Part shown: piece by piece, positions 15,459 to 23,637 of the stretch
How positions within the stretch are numbered: the first letter of the stretch is position 1
How the letters are laid out: the number at the start of each line of letters is the position of its first letter
From: Aerococcaceae bacterium DSM 111176
GTDB taxonomy: Bacteria; Bacillota; Bacilli; Lactobacillales; Aerococcaceae
NCBI GenBank assembly: GCA_015863215.1
Contig: JACBXN010000016.1
Span: 1-39,385 of the forward strand
Direction of reading: 5' to 3'
DNA length: 39,385 nucleotides
Made by a program: the position numbers and the translations under genes
Notes under the pieces: generated by a model
What the model was told of the DNA's origin: nothing
The model's database searches: none
Seen by the model: the letters and a program-made list of their open reading frames with translations, nothing else

Positions 15459-15850
15459 TACTCAAACGATTTCAAGTCATCGTTCAACTAAGGAACGATA
15501 ATTCGACTGTAGTTTAATGATAATAAGAATGCGTTAAACTATGTGACGCTTATCCCACTCTAGTTTAACGATAACGGGAATCCGTTAAACTAAGCGGCAC
15601 TTATCCCACTCTAGTTTAACGGTAACGGGAATGCGTTAAACTAGGCGGCACTTATCCCACTCTAGTTTAACGATAACGGGAATCCGTTAAACTAAGCGGC
15701 ACTTATCCCACTCTAGTTTAACGGTAACGGGAATGCGTTAAACTAGGCGGCACTTATCCCACTTTAGTTTAACGGAAATGGGAATCCGTTAAACTAAGTG
15801 ACGCTTATCCCACTCTAGTTTAACGATAACGGGAATGCGTTAAACTGAGC
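15459..15850. repeat. Tandem array of 51-bp hairpin units
   Basis: Seven units begin at exactly 51-bp steps (15510, 15561, 15612, 15663, 15714, 15765, 15816), the last one cut after its hairpin. A degenerate eighth lies at 15459-15509. Each unit holds TAGTTTAACG and CGTTAAACTA as inverted arms around a 12-13 base loop containing GGGAAT. A spacer then contains CTTATCCCACT. Units 2 and 4 are identical; units 3 and 5 differ at one base, showing a 102-bp duplication. No gene lies in 15381-15926. Confidence 0.9.
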
Positions 15851-15853
15851 CAA

Positions 15854-15904
15854 CAAAAAAACACCCCAACACACACTGACTTCAATTCAGTGCATGCTGG
15901 GGTG
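15854..15904 (-). terminator. Terminator of pflA
   Basis: On the minus strand CACCCCA (15898-15904) pairs with TGGGGTG (15862-15868), with an inner CACTGA/TCAGTG stem, followed by seven T residues. Confidence 0.9.
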
Positions 15905-15926
15905 CAACATCCTAATTCCCTAAAAC

Positions 15927-16706
15927 CTACATATCCCGATAGCCTTGGTATTGGTCTACTTTTAGTAGGCGTTCAGCGTTTTTGACGCGGTCAGCTGCTG
16001 GGGACGGGATCCCTTCGAGCGGGTATTTGATACCTAGCTCTTTATATTTGTATACACCCATCGTGTGGTAAGGTAAAATCTCTACTTTCTTCACAATGTC
16101 ACCGAGTGATTCGATGAAGAGTCCTAATTTTTCTAAGTCTTCGTCAAAGTCAGTACGTGAGGGTACTAGGACATGGCGTACCCAGATTGGTTGATTTTTT
16201 TCTTTTAAGTAGTGTGCGAAGTCAATGATATGATCGTTCGGCATCATTGTCAGTGACTTGTGGCGTTCGGGATTGATTTGCTTTAAGTCAAGCAAGATCA
16301 AATCAGTATATTCTAACAATTCATCCATCACTTCAAGATACTCTGGATCTCTTGAGAAAACTCCACCACAACTATCAATCGTTGTGTTCACTCCGTTGGC
16401 TTTACAAATTTTAAAGTATTCCAAAATGAATTCTTTTTGTAAGAGTGGTTCGCCACCTGAACAAGTTACGCCACCCTTTTTCCCCCAATATGGACGGTAT
16501 TTAACGGCTTCATTGAATAATTGTTGGGCTGTGTATGGTGTACCCGCATTTATTTTCCAAGTATCAGGGTTATGGCAGAATTCACAGCGCATTCTACAAC
16601 CTTGTAAGAAACTGACAAAACGGATCCCTGGTCCATCAACGGAACCAAAGCTCTCTAAAGAATGGACACGTCCAATGACTGGTTCTGTTGCTGTAGTCGT
16701 TGTCAT
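15927..16706 (-). CDS. pflA: Pyruvate formate-lyase activating enzyme
   Basis: A 259-residue radical SAM enzyme that installs the glycyl radical on pyruvate formate-lyase. The [4Fe-4S] motif CRMRCEFC supplies C37, C41 and C44 (CX3CX2C). SFGSVDGPGIRFVSFLQGC and CSGGEPLLQ are typical of PflA, and the length is usual for the family. AAGGGG lies nine bases upstream of the ATG. It follows pflB by 92 bp with a terminator between them, so it is probably made at a lower level by read-through. Confidence 0.95.
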   Translation of the reverse strand: MTTTTATEPVIGRVHSLESFGSVDGPGIRFVSFLQGCRMRCEFCHNPDTWKINAGTPYTAQQLFNEAVKYRPYWGKKGGVTCSGGEPLLQKEFILEYFKICKANGVNTTIDSCGGVFSRDPEYLEVMDELLEYTDLILLDLKQINPERHKSLTMMPNDHIIDFAHYLKEKNQPIWVRHVLVPSRTDFDEDLEKLGLFIESLGDIVKKVEILPYHTMGVYKYKELGIKYPLEGIPSPAADRVKNAERLLKVDQYQGYRDM

Positions 16707-16740
16707 ATTTATCCCCTTTCTAAAAGTATGAATAATTTAA

Positions 16741-16775
16741 TAAAAAATCAGTCTGCCATCACAGCAGACTGATTT
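16741..16775 (-). terminator. Terminator between pflB and pflA
   Basis: AAATCAGTCTGC (16745-16756) pairs with GCAGACTGATTT (16764-16775); T run follows on the minus strand. Likely partial, because pflA has no obvious promoter in the short gap after it. Confidence 0.85.
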
Positions 16776-16798
16776 AAATCTGGTAGTAACTTAATCAA

Positions 16799-19066
16799 TT
16801 ACATGTCAGCATGCATTGTACGGTTAATAACATCTAATTGTTGTTCGCGTGTTAGTTTAACGAAGTTAACTGCGTAACCTGATACACGGATTGTTAATTG
16901 TGGGTATTCTTCCGGACGCTCCATTGCATCTAATAATGTCGCACGGTCAAATACGTTAATGTTTAAGTGGTGACCACCTTGAATTGCGTATCCGTCTAAC
17001 ATTGCCATTAAATTATCTTCTTTCATTTCATCATCTTTACCTAATGCTTTAGGTACGATTGAGAATGTATTAGATATACCATCTAACGAATATTCGTATG
17101 GTAATTTAGCAACTGATGATAATGATGCTAACGCTCCATTTTCATCACGACCATGCATTGGGTTTGCTCCCGGCGCGAATGGTACACCTGCTTCACGACC
17201 GTCTGGTGTAGCACCAGTACCTTTACCGTAAACCACGTTAGATGTGATTGTTAAAATTGATGTTGTATGAACAGCATTACGGTAAGTTGGTGTTTTCTGT
17301 ACTTTAGTCATGAATGTTTTCAGTAAGTCAATCGCAATTTGGTCAACACGATCATCGTTGTTACCGTATTTAGGGAAGTCTCCTTCGATTTCAAAGTCCA
17401 CTGTGATGCCATTTTCATCGCGGATTGGTTTTACTTTAGCGTATTTAATTGCTGATAATGAGTCAGCTGCAACTGAGAATCCAGCAATACCTGTAGCCAT
17501 TGTACGTAATACCTTAGTATCGTGTAATGCCATTTCTAAGTTTTCGTATGAATATTTATCATGCATATAGTGGATAATGTTTAAGCAGTTAACATATAAC
17601 TCACATACCCAATCCATCATCGCATCATATTTTTCCATTACTTCGTCATAATCTAAGTACTCGCTATCAATACCTTGGTATTTAGGTCCTACTTGTTGAC
17701 CAGTAACCTCATCTACACCACCGTTGATTGCGTATAATAAAGTTTTCGCTAAGTTCGCACGTGCTCCGAAGAATTGCATTTGTTTACCAATTTCCATTGC
17801 AGACACACAACAAGCGATACCATAGTCATCACCGTATAATGGGCGCATGATTTCATCATTTTCATATTGAATTGATGATGTTGCGATTGAGATATGTGCA
17901 CAGAATCGTTTGAATCCTTCTGGTAATGAAGGTGACCATAAAACAGTTAAGTTTGGTTCTGGTGCAGTACCCATATTTTTTAATGTTTGTAAGAAACGGA
18001 ATGAGTTCTTAGTTACTAATGAACGTCCATCTGTTCCCATACCACCGATTGATTCAGTTACCCAAGTTGGGTCTCCTGAGAATAATTCGTTATAGTCTGG
18101 TGTACGAGCAAATTTTACAATACGTAATTTCATTACTAAATGGTCAATCATTTCTTGTGCATCTTCTTCAGTAATTAAACCTTTGTCGATGTCACGTTGA
18201 ATATAAATATCTAAGAATGTTGATGTACGACCAAATGACATTGCCGCACCATTTTGTTGTTTAACCGCTGCTAAATATCCTAAGTATAACCATTGGATTG
18301 CTTCTTGAGCAGTTTCAGCTGGACGACTTAAATCGAAGCCGTAAATTTCTCCTAATTCTTTCAATTCGTTTAATGCGCGGTATTGTTCGCTCATTTCTTC
18401 GCGTAATTGAATGATATCCGGTGTCATTATTGTACCGAAATTATTATTGAATTCATGTAATTTTTCCGCCATTAAGAAGTCTACACCATACAAAGCTACA
18501 CGGCGGTAGTCACCGATGATACGTCCACGACCATAAGCATCTGGTAAACCAGTAATTACTTTATTCGAACGTGCTTTACGCATTTCAGGAGTGTAAGCAT
18601 CGAAAACACCTTGGTTATGTGTTTTACGGTATTCACGGAAAATATGTGACACTTCTGGATCAATTTCATAGCCATATGCATGAGCAGATTGCTCTGACAT
18701 ACGAATACCACCAAATGGTTGTAATGAACGTTTGAAAGGCTCATCTGTTTGAACACCAACGATTGTTTCTTTATCTTGATCTAAATATCCAGCACCATGT
18801 GAAGTGATAGTCGATACAACTTTTGTATCCATATCTAAAACGCCACCTGCGTCGCGTTCTTGTTTAGTCAAGTCCATTACTTGAGCCCATAATTCATTTG
18901 TTGCTTCAGTCGGGCCTGCTAAAAAGCTATCATCGCCAGTATACTCTGTGTAGTTTTTTTGAATGAAGTCACGAACATTTACTTCTGTTTGCCATTCCTT
19001 ACCTGTAAAACCATCCCATTGTTGGAATGCAGTTCCTTGTTTAAATTCTTTAAAAGATGTTGTCAT
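16799..19066 (-). CDS. pflB: Formate C-acetyltransferase (pyruvate formate-lyase)
   Basis: A 755-residue glycyl radical enzyme converting pyruvate and CoA to acetyl-CoA and formate during anaerobic mixed-acid fermentation. The adjacent catalytic cysteines are C419-C420 (GIACCVSAM). The radical glycine is G730 in RVSGYAVNF, 25 residues from the C-terminus. The length matches the lactic-acid-bacterial enzyme. GGAGG lies eight bases before the ATG. The 399-bp upstream region has an extended -10 promoter and two Rex-like sites, consistent with NADH-responsive control. Confidence 0.97.
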   Translation of the reverse strand: MTTSFKEFKQGTAFQQWDGFTGKEWQTEVNVRDFIQKNYTEYTGDDSFLAGPTEATNELWAQVMDLTKQERDAGGVLDMDTKVVSTITSHGAGYLDQDKETIVGVQTDEPFKRSLQPFGGIRMSEQSAHAYGYEIDPEVSHIFREYRKTHNQGVFDAYTPEMRKARSNKVITGLPDAYGRGRIIGDYRRVALYGVDFLMAEKLHEFNNNFGTIMTPDIIQLREEMSEQYRALNELKELGEIYGFDLSRPAETAQEAIQWLYLGYLAAVKQQNGAAMSFGRTSTFLDIYIQRDIDKGLITEEDAQEMIDHLVMKLRIVKFARTPDYNELFSGDPTWVTESIGGMGTDGRSLVTKNSFRFLQTLKNMGTAPEPNLTVLWSPSLPEGFKRFCAHISIATSSIQYENDEIMRPLYGDDYGIACCVSAMEIGKQMQFFGARANLAKTLLYAINGGVDEVTGQQVGPKYQGIDSEYLDYDEVMEKYDAMMDWVCELYVNCLNIIHYMHDKYSYENLEMALHDTKVLRTMATGIAGFSVAADSLSAIKYAKVKPIRDENGITVDFEIEGDFPKYGNNDDRVDQIAIDLLKTFMTKVQKTPTYRNAVHTTSILTITSNVVYGKGTGATPDGREAGVPFAPGANPMHGRDENGALASLSSVAKLPYEYSLDGISNTFSIVPKALGKDDEMKEDNLMAMLDGYAIQGGHHLNINVFDRATLLDAMERPEEYPQLTIRVSGYAVNFVKLTREQQLDVINRTMHADM

Positions 19067-19123
19067 CTATTTTTCCTCCCCCAGATTTTTATAAAGGATG
19101 CTCTTCGTCTTATTTTCAAATTT

Positions 19124-19145
19124 ATTATAGCACACCTTTTCACAA
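19124..19145 (-). promoter_or_regulatory. pflB promoter with overlapping Rex-like half-site
   Basis: On the minus strand TATAAT (19124-19129) preceded by TGC is an extended -10 without a good -35. TTGTGAAA (19138-19145), the left half of the Rex consensus TTGTGAAATATTTCACAA, lies within the spacer region; the right half is poor. Confidence 0.5.
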
Positions 19146-19269
19146 ATGTGTATCATAATTTAAAATTATTTGTATTTTTATATATTTTTTGTCTCTTGAA
19201 AACCCTTGATATTCAAGAAAAACAAAAATGTAACAGACAGTTTTCACTGTTGCATTCTCTGTTATCATT

Positions 19270-19287
19270 TTATGATATTTTTCACAA
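19270..19287 (-). promoter_or_regulatory. Candidate Rex operator upstream of pflB
   Basis: TTGTGAAAAATATCATAA on the minus strand matches the first half of the Rex consensus exactly and the second half with two mismatches. It is about 140 bp upstream of the pflB -10. The rest of 19067-19465 shows only AT-rich DNA and the divergent promoter at 19432. Confidence 0.4.
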
Positions 19288-19428
19288 TAAGATTGGATTA
19301 TTCGTGATGGAGTGCTATTAGAGTTAAAATACTTAGCCATTCCATGCAATTAAATAACCAAATAGTTGCGAACTTAACAGTTTCAACTCTAATTAAATAA
19401 TTTAAAGATATTGCTTGAAACGGCGGTA

Positions 19429-19437
19429 TGATATAAT
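19429..19437 (+). promoter_or_regulatory. Extended -10 of the glycosyltransferase gene
   Basis: TGATATAAT, with TATAAT at 19432-19437; the nearest -35-like TTGCTT (19411-19416) is at a short 15-bp spacing. Confidence 0.45.
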
Positions 19438-19465
19438 ATATATACGGAATTGAGGAGGGAAAACG

Positions 19466-20470
19466 ATGAAAGTTCTATTACATAGTGGCCATTTAGATCG
19501 AATTGAAAAATCTGGTCTAGGTAAGGCTATTAAACATCAAATGAAAGCCTTAGATTCAGCAAATATTAAATATACCCTCGATCCTAATGACGAATATGAT
19601 ATCTTACATATTAATACTTATTTCCTACAATCTTATGAATTAGCTAAAAAGGCTAAAAAGAATGGAAAAAAAGTTGTTTATCATGCCCATTCCACCGAGG
19701 AAGATTTTAAACAGTCATTTAGATTTTCAAATATAGTGGCTCCATTATTCAAACAGTGGTTGATTAAGTGTTATCGACTAGGAGATGTGATTATCACTCC
19801 TACTCATTATTCAGAAAAATTATTACGAGGTTACGGTCTTGATCAACCCATGTATACCATTTCTAATGGGATTGATTTGAATAAATTTCAACCGATACCA
19901 AATGCTCGAAAACAATTTTCTCTTGCCTACCCTGAATATACAAATGACGACTTTATTGTAATGGGGATTGGTTTGTACCTGGAACGCAAAGGGATATTAG
20001 AATTTGTGCAATTAGCGAAAGATTTGCCTGATGTTAAATTTATTTGGTTTGGCTACACAAATCCGAATATGATACCAACCAATATCCAAGATGCTGTTTC
20101 AACGGAATTACCAAATCTTCACTTTGCTGGTTATGTGGATAATGATATTATCAGGTTAGCCCTTCAAGCAACTGACCTATATATCTTCCCAACATATGAA
20201 GAAACCGAAGGCATTCCTGCTCTGGAGGCCGCTGCCTCAGGTACACCATTTATTGTTCGAGATATACCGGTCTTCGATGATTGGTTGGTTGATGGCGTTC
20301 ATACCCACAAAGCAAAAGATTACAATGATTTCAAACAACTCATCAAAAGAGCATATCAAGGCAAGTTGCCTAATCTGAGTGATAATGCATATGAAGCAGC
20401 TGAAGAAAGATCACTTGAAAATATTGGCGAACAATTGAGAGAAGTTTACCAAAAGGCTTTAGAAATATAG
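19466..20470 (+). CDS. GT4 glycosyltransferase, CpoA-like glycolipid synthase
   Basis: A 334-residue GT-B fold enzyme of family GT4. It starts with MKVLLHSGHLDRIEKSGLGKA and contains VVYHAHSTEEDFKQSF, GDVIITPTHYS, ISNGIDLNKF, GLYLERKG and FPTYEETEGIPALEA. The last is the EX7E nucleotide-sugar site. These blocks closely match pneumococcal CpoA and related LafB/BgsA-type enzymes, which add the second sugar to monoglucosyl-diacylglycerol at the inner membrane face to make the lipoteichoic acid anchor. There are no membrane segments, only basic amphipathic stretches. AGGAGG lies seven bases before the ATG. The usual partner gene for the first sugar is not adjacent. The transferred sugar (Gal or Glc) is undetermined. 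Confidence 0.8.
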   Translation: MKVLLHSGHLDRIEKSGLGKAIKHQMKALDSANIKYTLDPNDEYDILHINTYFLQSYELAKKAKKNGKKVVYHAHSTEEDFKQSFRFSNIVAPLFKQWLIKCYRLGDVIITPTHYSEKLLRGYGLDQPMYTISNGIDLNKFQPIPNARKQFSLAYPEYTNDDFIVMGIGLYLERKGILEFVQLAKDLPDVKFIWFGYTNPNMIPTNIQDAVSTELPNLHFAGYVDNDIIRLALQATDLYIFPTYEETEGIPALEAAASGTPFIVRDIPVFDDWLVDGVHTHKAKDYNDFKQLIKRAYQGKLPNLSDNAYEAAEERSLENIGEQLREVYQKALEI

Positions 20471-20570
20471 CTGGTGTATATTTTTTGCACAGTTTAAGCA
20501 TTCTAAGTAGTATTATAGGGGTACCACGTGACATAATTTCATCGCGGTATTTCCTAAAATCACAGTAATA

Positions 20571-20620
20571 AAAAAACAGAACTCAGTCATCTCAATAAGT
20601 GAGAACTGAGTTCTGTTTTC
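20571..20620. terminator. Terminator of the ECF/HAD operon (bidirectional)
   Basis: AAAACAGAACTCAGT (20573-20587) pairs exactly with ACTGAGTTCTGTTTT (20605-20619). An A run on the left serves minus-strand transcripts and a short T run on the right serves the plus strand. Confidence 0.85.
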
Positions 20621-20622
20621 AT

Positions 20623-20949
20623 TTATTTGATTAACGTTTCTAAATAAGTTGGAAGTTGTTCTTTATCGCGCGCTTTTTGAGCTTGAGAAATATTTGTTGG
20701 GTTTAAATAAAAACCAAATACTAACTCACCTGCCGCATCATAAGCGTTGATACCTTCGCCTTCTTCAGCATCGCTTTCTAATTTCACCGTATCAAATTGA
20801 TTTTGAGCCCACTCAATCACTTCTTCTTTAACTACTTCCCTAAGCACACGGTACATTTCAGCTTGTTCTTTGGGTAAATAATAAACATCAATTTGAACGA
20901 AATCATCTTCATTCATCTTTTGATTTTTCTTTGAGCGTTTTCTTGCCAT
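20623..20949 (-). CDS. Unknown small protein
   Basis: A 108-residue protein with a very basic start (ARKRSKKNQK) and an acidic remainder, soluble and without cysteines. The body (VQIDVYYLPKEQAEMYRVLREVVKEEVIEWAQ, then GINAYDAAGELVFGFYLNP) predicts mixed alpha/beta. I recognise no family. GAGG lies five bases before the ATG. It is the last gene of an operon with the HAD phosphatase (14-bp gap) and the ECF S component. Confidence 0.65.
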   Translation of the reverse strand: MARKRSKKNQKMNEDDFVQIDVYYLPKEQAEMYRVLREVVKEEVIEWAQNQFDTVKLESDAEEGEGINAYDAAGELVFGFYLNPTNISQAQKARDKEQLPTYLETLIK

Positions 20950-20963
20950 AACTTCCTCGCATT

Positions 20964-21806
20964 CTATTTAATTCGGTATTCTTCCATAAATGATAAATCA
21001 GAGTGTTCAACTAACTGTTCTAGCGTATTAATAACAGCTTGGTCGTTATTTGATCCCACTTGGTAATTTGTTAATTGAACTAATTCCGGATCAGCATTAG
21101 ACATTGATACGCTGTAGCCTACCTTTAACATCATTGACGCATCATTCAAGCTGTCACCAAATGCCATTGATTCGGCACTTGTAATGCCATACTTGTCTTG
21201 AAGATAACTTACTGCAGCACCTTTACCACCTTCTTTATGGTAAACATCAACCCAACCATCACCTGAAGTAACTGAAGCTACTCCTTCAAATTTTTCATTG
21301 ATCGTTTTGGCTAATCGTTTATTCTTTTCTAATGGCTCATTACTATAAATCGCAATTTTATTTACGCCATCTTCTAAAGGTATAAAATCCAAGTTTTCAG
21401 TCACTTCTAATCTTGGATTGTAGCGCTGAATCGCTTCAAAAGCTTCAGCTCTATTCGCGCCGATATAACTAATATCATTAATTGAAGCAAGTGGTGAATA
21501 TTCTGGAAAATCATTTAAATAGCGAACAACATCTTTAACTGTATCTGGACCTAAAGCAAATGAGTGCAGACGCTGACGGTTTTTCACGATTGAGTTACCG
21601 TTATCACAGCAGAAATATAACGTTTCTAATTCTTCATCATCAAAGTAATGCTCAACCTTTTGATAAGAATTTCCAGTTACAATAGTAACCATGATCCCTT
21701 GATCTCTCAATTTACCAACTACCGCTTTGAAACGATCCGTGTCATACGTTTTTTGTGTGTTTAATAACGTCTCATCTAAGTCGATACAAATTAATTTTAC
21801 AGTCAT
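20964..21806 (-). CDS. HAD-IIB (Cof-type) phosphatase
   Basis: A 280-residue haloacid dehalogenase hydrolase of the Cof subfamily. The nucleophile motif is ICIDLDETLL (DxD), motif II is TIVTGNS, a cap domain follows, and motif IV AFGDSLNDASMM is near the C-terminus. It probably dephosphorylates a sugar phosphate or a cofactor such as a flavin or pyridoxal phosphate. Its position behind an ECF S component may hint at a vitamin link, but this is inference. The ATG at 21806 follows GGAGG; a TTG at 21818 lies too close to that site. Confidence 0.85.
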   Translation of the reverse strand: MTVKLICIDLDETLLNTQKTYDTDRFKAVVGKLRDQGIMVTIVTGNSYQKVEHYFDDEELETLYFCCDNGNSIVKNRQRLHSFALGPDTVKDVVRYLNDFPEYSPLASINDISYIGANRAEAFEAIQRYNPRLEVTENLDFIPLEDGVNKIAIYSNEPLEKNKRLAKTINEKFEGVASVTSGDGWVDVYHKEGGKGAAVSYLQDKYGITSAESMAFGDSLNDASMMLKVGYSVSMSNADPELVQLTNYQVGSNNDQAVINTLEQLVEHSDLSFMEEYRIK

Positions 21807-21818
21807 TTTGTCCTCCAA

Positions 21819-22412
21819 TTATCGTTTAACCATTTTGTGTAAAGTTATTGTTAAGATTGGTGTTAATATCGTTGATACAATCGCTTCTGGAATCCCATTA
21901 AGTGTAACTACTGACATGAGAACAATCCATATATTACTCCCGCCAGTTTGACCAATTAATTCCAAATATTGATCAGCACTGAAGATACCGATCATTCCTA
22001 AAACAAATACCGTATTTAATAAACTACCTAAAAATCCTAATGCGGATGCTCTTACTTTTGTTGTTATATTGCGTTTTATCATCCATTCACTTAATAGCCC
22101 TACAACTAGTGGCATCAGAATTCTAGGTAAAATACTGATTAACGGATTCATAAAGATCATCCGCTCAATTGGATTTCCGATAAAAACAGCTCTAAGTAAG
22201 CTATTAATACCCCAAACGGCTCCAATAATCACTCCCGCTTTAGTACCACGCAGTAATGTAACCACAATAACCGTTATATGAATAATTGTTAATGATAACG
22301 TTGGTAATGCAATGTACCCTAAAAATGGCACCCACGTTTGTAAAATAATAATTGCTGCAAAAATTGCAATGAGAACATTATCACGTGTTCGTCTATTTGA
22401 ATAACTACCCAT
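21819..22412 (-). CDS. ECF transporter S component
   Basis: A 197-residue membrane protein with about six helices: an N-terminal NRRTRDNVLIAIFAAIIILQTWVPFLGYI, then LSLTIIHITVIVVTLLRGTKAGVIIGAVWGINSLLRA. The latter resembles the substrate-binding subunit of energy-coupling-factor vitamin importers, including the ITVIV..LLRG.KAG.IIG..WG pattern of the PanT/FolT-like group. The substrate is uncertain, pantothenate or a related vitamin being one option. It would dock to a shared EcfAA'T module encoded elsewhere. AAGGAG lies seven bases before the ATG. First gene of a three-gene operon. Confidence 0.8.
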   Translation of the reverse strand: MGSYSNRRTRDNVLIAIFAAIIILQTWVPFLGYIALPTLSLTIIHITVIVVTLLRGTKAGVIIGAVWGINSLLRAVFIGNPIERMIFMNPLISILPRILMPLVVGLLSEWMIKRNITTKVRASALGFLGSLLNTVFVLGMIGIFSADQYLELIGQTGGSNIWIVLMSVVTLNGIPEAIVSTILTPILTITLHKMVKR

Positions 22413-22516
22413 AAGCAGCTCCTTCTCCCACTATTTATTATGCTTATTTTAACATGAAACACCTTATTTGACGAATAAGATTATTCAAAAGTAATATGAA
22501 AACTTAAGTCAAAAAT

Positions 22517-22545
22517 TTGACTATTTATGAGAAAATGATTAGAAT
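22517..22545 (+). promoter_or_regulatory. Promoter of azlCD
   Basis: TTGACT (22517-22522), a 17-bp spacer and TAGAAT (22540-22545), 29 bp before the azlC start. Confidence 0.7.
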
Positions 22546-22574
22546 GGAGCGAATAGAATAAATGAGGTGACGTA

Positions 22575-23249
22575 TTGAAAGAAGAAATAAAATTTGCATT
22601 CCCACTAACCATCCCCATTATGGCTGGTTACTTGTTCCTAGGCGCATCATACGGAATTTTAGGTTATACACAAGGCTTGCCGGTTTGGCTCGTCTTATTG
22701 AGTAGTATTCTAATTTATGCTGGATCTGCTCAATTCGCGTCTGTGCCTGTCTTTGGTGCTCTTTTTAATCCAATCAGTACCGCTTTATTAACTCTGATGA
22801 TTAATGCCCGCCATATCTTTTATGGCATTACAATGCTTGATAAATATCAGCCCGTTAAACAACCTATGAAAAGTTATATCATTTTCGGTTTAACAGATGA
22901 GACTTTTTCATTAGTTGCTGGTATCGATGTTCCAAAAAATCTCAATCAATCAGCTGTATATTTTTGGATAACATTACTTAATCAATCTTATTGGGTTTTA
23001 GGTACTATATTAGGGCTAACGCTCGGACGCTTAATTCCAATTAATACTCAAGGTATTGAATTTGTCCTAACTGCTCTATTCTGGACTATTTTCGTTGAAC
23101 AATGGTTAAGTTCGAATTCTCATACCCCTGCTTTAATTGGGCTCGGAGCCGGATTTATTTGTCTTATCTTATTTGGTAGTGGCTCATTCATGATTCCAGC
23201 CATGTTACTAATTATCGCAATTTTCCTAATATTATATAGAAAGGGCTAG
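22575..23249 (+). CDS. azlC: AzlC family amino acid exporter, large subunit
   Basis: A 224-residue membrane protein of the AzlC/LIV-E family, with FAFPLTIPIMAGYLFLGASYGILG at the N-terminus, LLSSILIYAGSAQF, and NARHIFYGITMLDKY, the family hallmark. With AzlD it forms a branched-chain amino acid exporter (BrnFE/YgaZH type). The start is a TTG preceded by GAGGTGA; no ATG fits. The gene is seven bases upstream of azlD. Confidence 0.9.
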   Translation: MKEEIKFAFPLTIPIMAGYLFLGASYGILGYTQGLPVWLVLLSSILIYAGSAQFASVPVFGALFNPISTALLTLMINARHIFYGITMLDKYQPVKQPMKSYIIFGLTDETFSLVAGIDVPKNLNQSAVYFWITLLNQSYWVLGTILGLTLGRLIPINTQGIEFVLTALFWTIFVEQWLSSNSHTPALIGLGAGFICLILFGSGSFMIPAMLLIIAIFLILYRKG

Positions 23250-23256
23250 TAAAATC

Positions 23257-23583
23257 ATGACAACTCAACAAGCAATTATTACATTATTTATTTTCGCAGG
23301 CATGACGATGCTGACCCGCTTTTTAGTTTTCTGGGTATTTCCGGCAGGATCAAACCCTCCTATCTTTATCCATTACTTAGGAAAAGTACTTCCTGCTTCA
23401 GCTATCGCACTACTCGTTGTCTATGCATTAAAAGACGTTTCAATAACTAATGCACCTCACGGAATACCTGAATTGATTGCATTACTTGTTATTGCGGCTA
23501 TACACAAGTGGAAGAGAAATACACTACTCAGTATTGCAACAGGAACAATTCTTTATATGGTACTGGTCCAATTTGTCTTTTAA
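23257..23583 (+). CDS. azlD: AzlD family amino acid exporter, small subunit
   Basis: A 108-residue protein with four hydrophobic helices. It begins TTQQAIITLFIFAGMTMLTRFLVFWVF and contains LGKVLPASAIALLVVYALKDV, the AzlD signature. It partners AzlC in the membrane. The ribosome binding site is weak (AAAGGG, 13 bases upstream), so translation probably depends on coupling to azlC. Confidence 0.9.
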   Translation: MTTQQAIITLFIFAGMTMLTRFLVFWVFPAGSNPPIFIHYLGKVLPASAIALLVVYALKDVSITNAPHGIPELIALLVIAAIHKWKRNTLLSIATGTILYMVLVQFVF

Positions 23584-23586
23584 AAC

Positions 23587-23622
23587 AGAAAAAGGCTCTG
23601 CAATGATGCAGGGCCTTTTCTA
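23587..23622. terminator. Shared terminator of azlCD and argS
   Basis: A 13-bp stem (AAAAGGCTCTGCA, 23590-23602, with 23607-23619, one G-U) with T runs on both strands, between convergent genes. Confidence 0.9.
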
Positions 23623-23637
23623 TTTAGTATTTATAAA

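Noticed and set aside
15459-15850. CRISPR array
   Set aside because: The whole 51-bp unit, including the stretch between palindromes, is conserved, so there are no unique spacers, and no cas genes are nearby.
20513-20560. T-box-like fragment (GGGGTACCACGTGAC...CGCGGTATT) after the glycosyltransferase gene
   Set aside because: Resembles parts of a T-box antiterminator but lacks the AGGGTGGTACCGCG core on either strand and precedes no gene on that side.
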